DNA of 64,000 nt from Plut-88900 sp963668115 (lineage in GTDB: Bacteria; Chloroflexota; Dehalococcoidia; Plut-88900): assembly GCA_963668115.1 (NCBI GenBank), contig OY764147.1, forward strand, positions 620,001 through 684,000. The letters are read 5' to 3'. The notes under the pieces are model-generated. The model saw nothing but the letters and a program-made list of their open reading frames with translations, was not told the DNA's origin and did no database searches. This document shows, piece by piece, positions 51,489 to 60,661 of this stretch (position 1 is its first letter; each line of letters opens with the position of its first letter). Position numbers and translations under genes: made by a program.

Positions 51489-53819
51489 ATGGATAATCCC
51501 GGCGCACCTCAAATCGGGCCCTCCGACCTGAGGGCCGTTCTCCCTGACCTTGAGGGAACGCAAACGCTCGTTGGTCTGGAAGGCGAGGCCACCGTGTACC
51601 GGGACAGGTGGGGCATACCTCACGTCCGCGCCTCTTCTCCCCACGATGCATTCTTTGCCCAGGGGTTCGTAACTGCGCAGGACCGGCTCTGGCACATGGA
51701 CTGGGACCGGCGTCGGGCGCTGGGCAGATGGGCGGAGATTGCCGGGCCCTCCGGTGTCAAGCAGGACATTATGATGCGTCGCTTCCGCCTGGCCGCCAGC
51801 GCCCGTGCCGACTTCGAAGTCGTCGGTGCCGAGACCCGCGCCATGCTGGAAAGCTACGCCCAAGGCGTCAACGCTTTCATAAACAATGCCCCCAGGCTGC
51901 CCATCGAATACGAAATCATCGACTCCAGACCCGAGCCCTGGGAACCGTGGCACTCCATGCTTGTATTCAAGGTGCGCCACATCTTCATGGGCGTCTTCGA
52001 ACGGAAACTCTGGAACGCCCGCATGGTGCATCGCCTCGGCCCCGAAAGGGCACAGGCGGCTATATCCGTTTCCTTGCCGGGCGAGTTGCTCATAGTTCCG
52101 CCCGGCGCCGAATACTCCGGCCCGACGGACAAATCGCTGCCGGACTTTGTCGAGAGTGCGGAATGGCCGGGGCTCCCTACGTGGGGGGAGGGCGGGAGCA
52201 ACAACTGGGCGGTGCACGGGAGTCGGACGGCCTCGGGCGCTCCTCTCCTGGCCGGAGACCCCCATCGTGGGCTGGAGGCGCCCAGTGTCTATTACCAGAA
52301 CCATATCGCGTGTGACGAGTTCGACGTTGTGGGCCTGTCCTTCCCTGGAGTGCCGGGATTTCCCCACTTTGGCCATAACGCCCGCGTTGCGTGGTGCGTG
52401 ACCCATGCGATGGCTGACTACCAGGACCTCTATTTAGAGCGCTTCAAGGAAGGTGATCCCGTCTCCTATGAATTCATGGGTGAGTGGGAATCGGCCGACG
52501 TGACCACCGAATCCATCGGGGTTGCGGGCTCCGACCCTGAACAGGTCCAGACCGTCGCCACTAGGCACGGGCCTATAGTAGCCGGAGACCCGACCGGAGG
52601 ATTGGCGGTGGCATTCAAGTACACGGCCACCGCAGAGCCTATTAAGGCCTTTGACTCCATCAGGCAGATGCTCACAGCCGACTCTGTAGACGAAATCGAC
52701 GAAGCTATGCGGGCATGGGTCGATCCTGCCAACAACTTCCTCTGCGTGGATGTCGAAGGCGACATAAAGTACTTGACCCGAGGCCGACTCCCGATCAGGC
52801 CAAAGGCTAACGCCTGGCTTCCAGTGCCCGGCTGGACCGGCGAGTACGAGTGGTCAGGCTACGTTCCATTCGAAGAGATGCCCCGCTCCCGGAACCCGGC
52901 TACCGGCTTCATAGTCACAGCCAATAACCGGATCGTAAACGAGGACTATCCCTTCTACATAGGCTTGGACTATGACGGCGAGCACCGTGCCCGTTGCATA
53001 TATCAAGCCCTCGTCGACCTGACTCGGGCCACGGTGGAGGATATGGCCGGGGTCCACGCTCTACGTGCTTCCATCCCTGCGAAAGCGCTATGCCCTCTCC
53101 TGAAAGAAGTCGAAGTACATAGTGAAGCCGCGCTCAAAGCAAAGGCCCTATTGCTGGCTTGGGACCACACCATGAATAAGGCTCGCCCCGAACCGACGAT
53201 CTTCTCGGCCTTTCATGACGCCCTCACCGACGCCCGCGTCGCCTCCCTGCTCGGCGCGATGGCGGGTGAAGTATCGGGAGAGACCGGCAGGGGTGCACCA
53301 TCGTGGGTTGGCCGAGTCAAGTCGGGGCTGCACCACTGGCTTAAATCTTTGCCGGACGCCGGGAAAAACTCTCTCCTCGCCGAGTCTCTAGAAACAGCTC
53401 TACAAAATCTCCGGTCTCTACTGGGTGACGATATGGATGGTTGGGCTTGGGGTCGGGTCCACAGGACGAATCCACAGCATGCCCTTTCCAGCGTTTTCCC
53501 TGGCCTTGCGGAAAAACTCAACCCGCCTCCGGTAGCGGCCCACGGAGACGGGTTTACACCACTGGCCGGCTCCTATTCAACCGCGGAGCCGTATCTCATC
53601 ACCTCGGCGTCGATGGCTCGTTACGTGTTTGACATCTCAAACTGGGACAACTCGCGGTGGGTTGTGCCTTTGGGGGCGTCGGGACACCCTGGAAGCCCTC
53701 ACTACGCCGATCAGGCCGGCACCTGGGCCGACGTCAGTCTAGTCCCTATGCTCTACGACTGGAATGCGATTCATGTGGAAGCCCAGACCGAACAAGACCT
53801 CCGCCCACATGAGAAGTGA
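51489..53819 (+). CDS. Penicillin acylase-family hydrolase (Ntn hydrolase)
   Basis: The 776-residue precursor has the alpha-chain segment VYRDRWGIPHVRASSPHDAF and QDRLWHMDWDRRRALGR, then the autocleavage site GGSNNWAVHGSRTASG, whose serine becomes the N-terminal nucleophile of the beta chain (near residue 238). Later NNRIVNEDYPFYIG and GASGHPGSPHYADQ are typical. Members cleave N-acyl amides (penicillins, acyl-homoserine lactones, acyl-amino acids). Unusually, no signal peptide is seen at the N-terminus. The next-door amine oxidase would accept an amine released by this enzyme. Confidence 0.93.
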   Translation: MDNPGAPQIGPSDLRAVLPDLEGTQTLVGLEGEATVYRDRWGIPHVRASSPHDAFFAQGFVTAQDRLWHMDWDRRRALGRWAEIAGPSGVKQDIMMRRFRLAASARADFEVVGAETRAMLESYAQGVNAFINNAPRLPIEYEIIDSRPEPWEPWHSMLVFKVRHIFMGVFERKLWNARMVHRLGPERAQAAISVSLPGELLIVPPGAEYSGPTDKSLPDFVESAEWPGLPTWGEGGSNNWAVHGSRTASGAPLLAGDPHRGLEAPSVYYQNHIACDEFDVVGLSFPGVPGFPHFGHNARVAWCVTHAMADYQDLYLERFKEGDPVSYEFMGEWESADVTTESIGVAGSDPEQVQTVATRHGPIVAGDPTGGLAVAFKYTATAEPIKAFDSIRQMLTADSVDEIDEAMRAWVDPANNFLCVDVEGDIKYLTRGRLPIRPKANAWLPVPGWTGEYEWSGYVPFEEMPRSRNPATGFIVTANNRIVNEDYPFYIGLDYDGEHRARCIYQALVDLTRATVEDMAGVHALRASIPAKALCPLLKEVEVHSEAALKAKALLLAWDHTMNKARPEPTIFSAFHDALTDARVASLLGAMAGEVSGETGRGAPSWVGRVKSGLHHWLKSLPDAGKNSLLAESLETALQNLRSLLGDDMDGWAWGRVHRTNPQHALSSVFPGLAEKLNPPPVAAHGDGFTPLAGSYSTAEPYLITSASMARYVFDISNWDNSRWVVPLGASGHPGSPHYADQAGTWADVSLVPMLYDWNAIHVEAQTEQDLRPHEK

Positions 53820-53901
53820 AGCGTATAACTACTTGCCCGAAGCCTTAGACTGCGAGCCTGAGGCTCCGATATGGCTGCTGTTTAATCAGAGGCGACCCCG
53901 G

Positions 53902-54087
53902 TCAGCCGATCATCCCTTTAATCTCTTCTGCCTGTTTGTCATTCAAGATCCTGATGACTTTACTGGACGGGTCTTCCGACGCGACACCGCGGACGGCCTT
54001 CCGCCCATTCTTCAGGGTCACCAACTCCGGGTCCTTGATGTCCACCATCTTCCGCAGCTTCACCGAATAGGCCTTCAACTCTACCAT
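53902..54087 (-). CDS. DUF5679-like small protein lacking its zinc cysteines
   Basis: The 61-residue protein reads MVELKAYSVKLRKMVDIKDP, ELVTLKNGRKAVRGVASEDP, KVIRILNDKQAEEIKG. The layout matches the zinc-ribbon protein at 54332 (GYCVKC ... TMKNGRPATRGVCPKCGTKMFRI), but all four Cys are replaced (S, L, A, D/S). AGGAGATGAG precedes the ATG. It is expressed away from the penicillin acylase gene (converging on it). It is probably a functional metal-free paralogue. Family name is from memory. Confidence 0.7.
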   Translation of the reverse strand: MVELKAYSVKLRKMVDIKDPELVTLKNGRKAVRGVASEDPSSKVIRILNDKQAEEIKGMIG

Positions 54088-54331
54088 CTCATCTCCTCGT
54101 CATTAGTTTCCTGTGCACGTTTCTTAACAGATGCCCCCGACAGTCTCAGCGGAGGTGTGTCATTCTACAATTCCTCCGTCTCCCTCGTCAACGCCTCCGG
54201 GAGGGCTGTAGCTGCTTGCGAAAGTCGTTGTAATTGTGAGATGCTAGGGCCTTGATGGACGGGGTCGAGAAGCAAGGCGCTAATCAATTTGCTGACGGTC
54301 CCGAAAGATTTTCAGCAGGCAGGGGATAAGC

Positions 54332-54475
54332 ATGCAAGGCTACTGCGTTAAGTGTCGAGCGTCCGGGGAGATGAAAGACACAGAGCAGATCACCATGAAA
54401 AATGGTCGCCCGGCGACCCGTGGTGTCTGCCCGAAATGCGGAACCAAGATGTTCCGAATTGGCAAGTCCAGCTAG
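54332..54475 (+). CDS. DUF5679-like zinc-ribbon small protein
   Basis: A 47-residue protein starting MQGYCVKCRASGEMKDTEQI, ending GVCPKCGTKMFRIGKSS, with two CxxC knuckles (C5/C8 and C33/C36) and the family core KNGRPATRG. A purine-rich AGGGGAT lies 7 bp before the ATG. Such tiny zinc ribbons are common and highly expressed in Chloroflexota; the role is not known. A hairpin follows its stop. Confidence 0.82.
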   Translation: MQGYCVKCRASGEMKDTEQITMKNGRPATRGVCPKCGTKMFRIGKSS

Positions 54476-54487
54476 TTTTGTTCGTAC

Positions 54488-54517
54488 CCCGGGTCGTCCA
54501 AATGGGGACGGCCCGGG
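54488..54517 (+). terminator. Hairpin terminator after the zinc-ribbon gene
   Basis: CCCGGG(T)CGTCC is followed by a 6-nt loop and GGACG(G)CCCGGG, 13 bp after the stop codon. No T-run; the hairpin may stop transcription from both sides, since a minus-strand gene ends at 54612. Confidence 0.65.
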
Positions 54518-54611
54518 AAAACATCCCCCCATTCTATAGGTCCCCTCTGTAGGTTCCGTGGAGGGTGCGGATTCTTTTCTGTACCACTCGCCTTAGTTCA
54601 TGTACACGCGG

Positions 54612-56585
54612 CTAGCGACGTTCGACCGTAACCGCAACAGACAAATGGTCCGAGGCCTGACTGTCAAGGGACGAATATACTGACGACTTCAGGTCAGAGC
54701 TGGTCCACACGTAGTCTATGCGCTGTCCAGGACTATCGGAGGGAGAGGTGTACCCGTCTCCCGTGGCCCCGGCATCGACGAAGGAATCCAGCAGCCCGGC
54801 TTCTTCAAGCATAGTTATTTCTTCGTCCCCGGGCCTCCCGTTCAGATCGCCCAAAAGCACGGTGCGTGTGGCGCCGTCCCATCTTTCAAGAACTGCCTTG
54901 GACTGTGTTACTCGCCTTTCACCCTCATCACGTACGTGATGGAAATGAGTTGATATGACCCGCAGCGGCGCCTGGTCTCCAACGTCGATCTCTACCCAGA
55001 GGAACGCTCTGTCCAGAGGGAATTCATCGTTATTGGGCATCTCATGGTTTTCCATGTGTGTAATGGGATAGCTGCTTAATATGGCGTTGCCCCACACGGA
55101 ATCAGCGGCGGGCCCCCAGGCGTAGTCCATTTCCAGCCGTTGAGAGAGCCAGACCAGGGTGTCAACTGAGCCGTTTACCAGCCACCCCCGGGACACTTCC
55201 TGGACGGCCACGATGTCCGCTGATTCAGACTCGATGACCCTGGCTATCTCCTCCAGGGTAAAGCTGCCGTCGGTGCCGAAACCCTGATGGATATTGTAAG
55301 CCATCACACGAACGGGCTGTCCGTCTCCCGACTTGGTATCGGGCGCCGTCCAGAATATGGTGAGCATTATGGGCGCCAGCATCATGAGTGCAGCCAGGCG
55401 CCCCGCCCAGACGAACGGCACCCGGGGCCTTTGGATCGTCCTGGTCCAGATCACCATCCCCACAGGCAGCGCCACGAGGACGGCCCCAGCAATCACTATG
55501 GCCCGTTGCGTCACTACTACAGCAATATCAATGTCGTACGCTGAGTAGTACAGGAAGACCAAGACTAAGAACAGCAGCATCCCGACCCAGGAGATGAGTG
55601 TCGCTATGGAGTATGACCTGCGTGCCTGGTCGAGGTTGTCTCGGGAGGCGAGGGTAGCCAGAAGCAGCACCAGGAGCAGGTGTCCGACGGGTATTACCGT
55701 CGCGGCAAGGGCCCCGGACTGCTCCTCCAATAGCAGGACTATCAGTAGAACGCTCCCCACTGGGGCGACAATTAGACTGACTAGCCGGGGTAGACTCATT
55801 GTGAGTGGCACAAGGGCAATTCCGACCAGGTTGGAAGCCACGATCAATGACAGCACGCCGGGTTGCTCCCACCCGATAAAGGCCGTCTGCTGTCCGATGT
55901 TCTGAAATAAGAGCATCTCCAGGAAGAGGAACGGACCCAGGGCCATTAGGAGAAGCGAGGCCCGGGGCCCGGGTGGGATGGCCTCCCGACCCTGACTCCG
56001 TCCCGAAACAAACTTTGCCGAGGCTGCCAGCGTTCCTCCCATTACTACCGCAATGACATCCGCGCCCGCATTGTCCTGCCACGCCAGGTCAACGGTGCCG
56101 AACGCTCCTTTTATTGCAGTGTCCAGGGCCATGCCCGTCAGCAGCCCCAGTAGCCACGTTGCCCCAGCTATCCGCTTGCCGTTTGACGCTATAGACGCGC
56201 TGGCAGGAATCGCCCATAGGAAGAGGACCATGCCCACAATAGACAGTGCGAAGTCGATTGCCGGCACCTCCGTAAATTGGATGACGATTCGGGTAATCCA
56301 CAGCCCCGCGGCGCTTAACTGCAAGAGCCTCCCCACACCCATGCCCCGAGCCAAGATGGGCGCCAGAAACGGCGAAAGGAAGCAGAGCAGTGCAATCCCG
56401 CCGATTTGTACCGTGGAGAATTCCCGGGCCTCCCTGAGATAGAAGACCATGCCTGACATGAAGAGACGCAGCATCTCGAGGCCTGAGGCGAAGAGCAGTG
56501 TCACGAATATGAAATGCAAGATATCCGCTCCGGGCCGGACGCTTTCGTTGTTCGTCGGGGTCTGAGGTGCGGTGGTGGCAATCAT
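54612..56585 (-). CDS. Polytopic membrane protein with C-terminal EEP phosphatase domain (Cwh43-like layout)
   Basis: The 657-residue protein has about 11-12 membrane helices over residues 20-415 (for instance LFLWAIPASASIASNGKRIA, LSLIVASNLVGIALVPL) and then a soluble domain from about 430: VRVMAYNIHQGFGTDGSFTL, DIVAVQEVSRGWL, RTVLLGDLNGRPGD, SDHLSVAVTVE, the Glu, Asp-Asn and Asp-His of EEP enzymes. The same order is known from eukaryotic Cwh43, which acts on GPI-lipids; that is only an analogy. Its ATG overlaps the metallopeptidase stop (ATGA), so the genes are coupled. Confidence 0.85.
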   Translation of the reverse strand: MIATTAPQTPTNNESVRPGADILHFIFVTLLFASGLEMLRLFMSGMVFYLREAREFSTVQIGGIALLCFLSPFLAPILARGMGVGRLLQLSAAGLWITRIVIQFTEVPAIDFALSIVGMVLFLWAIPASASIASNGKRIAGATWLLGLLTGMALDTAIKGAFGTVDLAWQDNAGADVIAVVMGGTLAASAKFVSGRSQGREAIPPGPRASLLLMALGPFLFLEMLLFQNIGQQTAFIGWEQPGVLSLIVASNLVGIALVPLTMSLPRLVSLIVAPVGSVLLIVLLLEEQSGALAATVIPVGHLLLVLLLATLASRDNLDQARRSYSIATLISWVGMLLFLVLVFLYYSAYDIDIAVVVTQRAIVIAGAVLVALPVGMVIWTRTIQRPRVPFVWAGRLAALMMLAPIMLTIFWTAPDTKSGDGQPVRVMAYNIHQGFGTDGSFTLEEIARVIESESADIVAVQEVSRGWLVNGSVDTLVWLSQRLEMDYAWGPAADSVWGNAILSSYPITHMENHEMPNNDEFPLDRAFLWVEIDVGDQAPLRVISTHFHHVRDEGERRVTQSKAVLERWDGATRTVLLGDLNGRPGDEEITMLEEAGLLDSFVDAGATGDGYTSPSDSPGQRIDYVWTSSDLKSSVYSSLDSQASDHLSVAVTVERR

Positions 56586-56965
56586 GGGCGTTTTTCTCCC
56601 ATCAGCTCGTCAAGCCGCTCGTCGCTTATGCCAAAGAAATGGCCTACTTCGTGGATCACGGTATGCCGGACTTCCTCCTCAATCTCCTCGTCGGTCTCAC
56701 ACATCGCTTCTATGGGGCGCTGGAAGATGAAGATGCGGTCGGGCTGTACGCCGGTATGGAACACACTGCGTTCGGTCAGCGGAATGCCGTCGTAGAGGCC
56801 CAGCAGTTCCAGGGGATAGTCCAGTCCCACCGAACGGAGTTGCTCATCAGAAGGGTAGTCCTTAATGACGCGCACAACATTGCCATCGCTGAGAATTTCG
56901 GCGAACTCGGATGGAAGCTCAGCAAGGGTCTTGTCTACAAGGGCCTCGAAAAGGTTGCGCTCTAT
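56582..56965 (-). CDS. Zincin-like metallopeptidase (PF06262-type) with non-standard start
   Basis: The zinc site is HEVGHFFGISDERLDELMG (HExxHxxG). Reading upstream, the family N-terminus (IERNLFEALVDKTLAELPSE) is intact in frame, but the first codon after the in-frame stop that could start it is ATA at 56963-56965, placed 7 nt after GGAG. No ATG, GTG or TTG lies in the frame before GTG at 56875, which would lose 30 conserved residues. An ATG at the same site lies in another frame. Translation may begin at ATA. About 127 residues; the start is uncertain. Confidence 0.75.
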   Translation of the reverse strand: MERNLFEALVDKTLAELPSEFAEILSDGNVVRVIKDYPSDEQLRSVGLDYPLELLGLYDGIPLTERSVFHTGVQPDRIFIFQRPIEAMCETDEEIEEEVRHTVIHEVGHFFGISDERLDELMGEKRP

Positions 56966-57150
56966 GGCTCATCTCCTGTGACTGGCCGTTTCGATGGCAT
57001 TATACGGGTTGAGTGCCAGGAAACCCGACACCGCGTCTTTTCACAGAGCTGCGCAGGGGACTTTTGAGAAGTGGAAGTGCAGGATTACAAGGTGTCCGAA
57101 TCCTGAGCTGCAACGAACATGGAAACCCCGCAGGTGGTAGAATCGTCACG

Positions 57151-57345
57151 ATGTTGGCAAGAATTCTGAGGCCCGCCGTCCATGTGGTGTTGTTCATCGT
57201 CGCAGTCACAATATTTTTCCTCGGACTGGGAATAGGACTGCAATACAGCCCAGAGCTAGGCACCGCTCTCTGGATCGCCGCTGGGCTGGTTACCGTACTG
57301 AACTTGGCCTGGATACTTCGCCCGAATCTGACAGCAAACAGATGA
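57151..57345 (+). CDS. Small two-helix membrane protein
   Basis: The start MLARILRPAVHVVLFIVAVT gives 64 residues with two membrane helices (about 8-27 and 37-56, the second LWIAAGLVTVLNLAWIL). A longer frame from 57013 adds unrelated residues. Its stop overlaps the ATG of the thiamine-diphosphate enzyme (ATGA), so it is translated with it. Function unknown. Confidence 0.6.
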   Translation: MLARILRPAVHVVLFIVAVTIFFLGLGIGLQYSPELGTALWIAAGLVTVLNLAWILRPNLTANR

Positions 57346-59042
57346 CCAAAGCTCATGAAATGATCGCCCACGTACTCCAGGAAGCCGGGGTTGAGTATGT
57401 TTTCGGCATCCCTGGTGGGGGCACGGGGGCCATCTACAACTCCCTCTACGACCGCCCTGCCGTCAAACCCATCCTCGTCCGCCATGAGCAAGGAGCGGCG
57501 ATCATGGCCGACGCCTATGGCCGTGCAACCGGCCGACCCGCTGCCGTCATGGGCCAGGGCCTCTTCATAGGCTCCAATGCCTCATTTGGGATCATGGAAG
57601 CCCAGCTGAGCAGCTCTCCCATGGTAGTCCTAACCGATACGTCTGACGGCGATATGGCCCAGCACCCGGCCAATCAGTCGGGTTCCGGGGAGTACGGAAG
57701 CGTCGACCTGTTGACCATATTCCGCGCCATGTCCAAGTACACAACCCTTGCGACCTCGCCCAAGGAGGCCGTGGTAGGACTTCAACTGGCTATGAAACAC
57801 GCTATGAGCGGACGCCCGGGCCCCGGGGTGGTGCTAATGCGAAGCCGCTCGATTGTCGGGGAAGTTGATGTCGAGTCGCCTCCGTTTATTCATCCCACCC
57901 AGGGCTATTTGAACACCAAGCCGTCCGTCGCCCGACCCGAGGACGTGGAGAAGGCCGCTTCGTTGTTGGCAGATGCCAAGCTCCCAGTCATTGTTGCCGG
58001 CAACGGCGTCCACATGTCTAACGCCCATCCGGAGCTGAAACGCCTCGTAGAGATGCTGGGCGCTGGTGTGGCGACATCATACAAGGGTAAGAGCTCCATC
58101 CCTGAGACCCACGCCCAGGCCCTCGGGATGGTCGGCCAGTATGGACAGCAGGCCGCTAACACGGCAGTGGGCCGTGCCGACGTTGTGCTGGTTGTCGGGG
58201 CCAAACTGACAAGCCAGGAGACCGTAGGAGAGACACCCTCCCTGTTCGACCCAAAGCGCCAGACCATCATCCAGATCGATATCGAAGAGCGGAACGCCGG
58301 TTGGTCATTCCCCATAGACCTCGGCTTGATCGGTGATGCAAAAGAAGTGCTTTCTCAGATAATCGACGCTCTGGTCGTCGATGGACGAGACAACTCTGAG
58401 AGGGTCGGCGCTCTGGTTTCTCTCAAGAAGAACGCCCTCTTCTACAATGACCCCGAACTTTTCATTGACTCCTCCCCGGTGATGCCCCAACGACTTGTCC
58501 GGCTCTTGCAAGAGACCCTGGACCCTTCCACCCTAATCAGCCTTGACGCAGGCAATAACCGGGTCTGGATGTGCCACCACTACCAGTCCCAGGCGGCCAA
58601 GACCATATTTGCTCCCGGCGGCATGGCCGGCATGGGCTGGAGCCTCCCGGCAGCCCTCGCGCTCAAGTTGGCGTATCCGGAGAGACCGGTGGTCGGGGTC
58701 ACGGGTGACGGGGGCTTCATGATGTCGGTCCACGCCATTTCCACTGGCATTCAATATGACCTTCCCGTTGTCTATATTGTGCTGAACGATTCGGCGTTGG
58801 GGATGGTCAGACACCACCAGGGCGACAAGGTGATCTCTGCGGAGTTCGCCGAAACCGACCACGGTGCTATCGCCCGGTCCATGGGAGCCTTCGGCGTACA
58901 GGTGTCAGATTCCAGGGAAGTGCCCAACGCCCTGAGGGAGGCCTTCGCATCGGGCAAGCCGGCCGTGGTCGACGTGATCATAGACCGGGGCCCCAACCCC
59001 GACGACTTCCGGGCCACGGCCCGTAGATTGACGGATACCTAG
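57342..59042 (+). CDS. Thiamine-diphosphate-dependent enzyme, acetolactate synthase/benzoylformate decarboxylase type
   Basis: The 566-residue protein has the three TPP-enzyme domains: N-terminal VLQEAGVEYVFGIPGGGTGA with VRHEQGAAIMADAYGRATGR (the cofactor-activating Glu), middle PVIVAGNGVH, and C-terminal GVTGDGGFMMSVHAISTGIQ ... LNDSALGMVRHHQ, the GDG...N diphosphate motif. Acetolactate synthase, benzoylformate decarboxylase and oxalyl-CoA decarboxylase share it. No small ALS subunit is nearby. The phytoene-dehydrogenase-like gene follows 37 bp later. Confidence 0.9.
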   Translation: MTKAHEMIAHVLQEAGVEYVFGIPGGGTGAIYNSLYDRPAVKPILVRHEQGAAIMADAYGRATGRPAAVMGQGLFIGSNASFGIMEAQLSSSPMVVLTDTSDGDMAQHPANQSGSGEYGSVDLLTIFRAMSKYTTLATSPKEAVVGLQLAMKHAMSGRPGPGVVLMRSRSIVGEVDVESPPFIHPTQGYLNTKPSVARPEDVEKAASLLADAKLPVIVAGNGVHMSNAHPELKRLVEMLGAGVATSYKGKSSIPETHAQALGMVGQYGQQAANTAVGRADVVLVVGAKLTSQETVGETPSLFDPKRQTIIQIDIEERNAGWSFPIDLGLIGDAKEVLSQIIDALVVDGRDNSERVGALVSLKKNALFYNDPELFIDSSPVMPQRLVRLLQETLDPSTLISLDAGNNRVWMCHHYQSQAAKTIFAPGGMAGMGWSLPAALALKLAYPERPVVGVTGDGGFMMSVHAISTGIQYDLPVVYIVLNDSALGMVRHHQGDKVISAEFAETDHGAIARSMGAFGVQVSDSREVPNALREAFASGKPAVVDVIIDRGPNPDDFRATARRLTDT

Positions 59043-59079
59043 ACTGTCAAACTCATTTCCTCAATCAGAATGGTGAAAC

Positions 59080-60618
59080 ATGGCTAACGATTTCGACGCA
59101 ATCATCATAGGCGGCGGACACAACGGGCTGGTGGCCTCGGGTTACATGGCGAAGGCCGGGATGAAGGTGCTGGTACTGGAGCGTCGGGACCAAGTGGGCG
59201 GGGCCTGCATAACGGAAGAGCTTATTCCAGGGTTCAAGTTCTCCTCCTGCTCCTACGTCTCATGGCTGCTTCAGCCCAAGGTGGTCAAGGACCTGGAGCT
59301 CTACGAGCATGGGCTGGAGATATTCAGGCTCGACCCCCGTTCGGCCCATCCATTTCCGGATGGCACCGGGATGCTCTTCTGGGACGAGGATGAGCGGACT
59401 AAAGAAGAGATTGTCAAGCTCAGCCCACCCGACGCCGAAGCCTACACCAGCTGGAACGCATTCTGGGACAAAGCCGCTGAGATCATGGGGCCATACATGC
59501 TCGAGCCTGCACCGACGTGGGAAGAGGTCGACGAGAGAGTCTGGGGGACCGAGCACGAGGAGATACTACATACACTTCGCACGGTCAGCATGGGCGAATT
59601 GCTGGACCGGCACTTCGTGTCCGAGAAAGTCAAGTCCTGCATGGTCTACTCGCCCGACCCCAGGGGACTGTACGTAGTTGGCAACGCTCTGCCATCGGCC
59701 TACTACGCCTGCAACCGGTACGTGGACCCCGCCGACACCGGACTCCCGAGAGGTGGAATGGGTGGCCTGAGTCGGGCCATGGCAAACTCGGCGCGTTCAA
59801 GGGGAGTGTCCATAAGGACCGATTCAAAGGTGAAAAGGGTGATCATCAGGGCAGGCAAGGCGGTCGGGGTGGAGTTGGAGGATGGGCAGCAGATTGAAAG
59901 CGAGATAGTGGTTTCCAACGCTGATCCTCTGCACACGTTCCGTAACCTGGTCGGACTTGAAAACCTGGACTCAAACTTCGCCGCTGGTCTTGCAGAAGTG
60001 AAGACCAACCTGACCCACCTGAAATTCCACTGCGCCCTTAGAGAAGCCCCCGACTTCTCTCGGTTCTTCCCTTCTCTGCATTCCAATCAGTACCTGGGAA
60101 TGCTGGACATCTGTGATTCTCCGGCTTACTTTCAGAAGAGCTGCGCCGACACCGCAGAGGGACGCTTCACTGATTGCCCCGTCATCGAGCTTCAGGTGCC
60201 GTCGGTCTACGATGACTCCTTGGCGGCGGAGGGTAATCACCTGCTCTCGGCATTTGTTTTGCACGCACCCAGAGAGTTGGCCTCGGGGTCCTGGGACGAT
60301 GCGCGGGAGCAAGTAGCGGAAAGCCTCATCGACAAGATTACCGAATTTGCACCCAATTTCCGGGACGCCCTCATCGACTGGGTGCTAATTAGCCCCGTGG
60401 ATATGGAGAGCAGGGTCGGGCTGACGAATGGGAACATTCATCACCTTGACCTAGTGTCGACCCAGATGCTCTCCGACAGGCCCATACCTGGCTGGTCAGA
60501 CTACCGGACACCCATAGAAGGGCTATATCTTTGTGGCGCGGGAACGCATCCCGGCGGAGAGGTCACTGGCGCCCCCGGACACAACGCCGCCCACCGAGTT
60601 ATAAATGACTGGGCCTGA
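59080..60618 (+). CDS. Phytoene-dehydrogenase-like FAD oxidoreductase (COG1233)
   Basis: The 512-residue protein has AIIIGGGHNGLVASGYMAKA (FAD), then LVLERRDQVGGACITEEL and SCSYVSWLLQPKVV. The C-terminus is LYLCGAGTHPGGEVTGAPGHN. This subgroup is the pyridine-nucleotide-disulfide oxidoreductase COG1233, whose best-known members desaturate carotenoids, but most act on other substrates. No carotenoid gene is in view. It is co-oriented with the TPP enzyme and the amidohydrolase. Confidence 0.9.
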   Translation: MANDFDAIIIGGGHNGLVASGYMAKAGMKVLVLERRDQVGGACITEELIPGFKFSSCSYVSWLLQPKVVKDLELYEHGLEIFRLDPRSAHPFPDGTGMLFWDEDERTKEEIVKLSPPDAEAYTSWNAFWDKAAEIMGPYMLEPAPTWEEVDERVWGTEHEEILHTLRTVSMGELLDRHFVSEKVKSCMVYSPDPRGLYVVGNALPSAYYACNRYVDPADTGLPRGGMGGLSRAMANSARSRGVSIRTDSKVKRVIIRAGKAVGVELEDGQQIESEIVVSNADPLHTFRNLVGLENLDSNFAAGLAEVKTNLTHLKFHCALREAPDFSRFFPSLHSNQYLGMLDICDSPAYFQKSCADTAEGRFTDCPVIELQVPSVYDDSLAAEGNHLLSAFVLHAPRELASGSWDDAREQVAESLIDKITEFAPNFRDALIDWVLISPVDMESRVGLTNGNIHHLDLVSTQMLSDRPIPGWSDYRTPIEGLYLCGAGTHPGGEVTGAPGHNAAHRVINDWA

Positions 60619-60661
60619 TTTCAAAGTCCCGGCAAACTTCACGAAACGGAGAGAAAACTGA

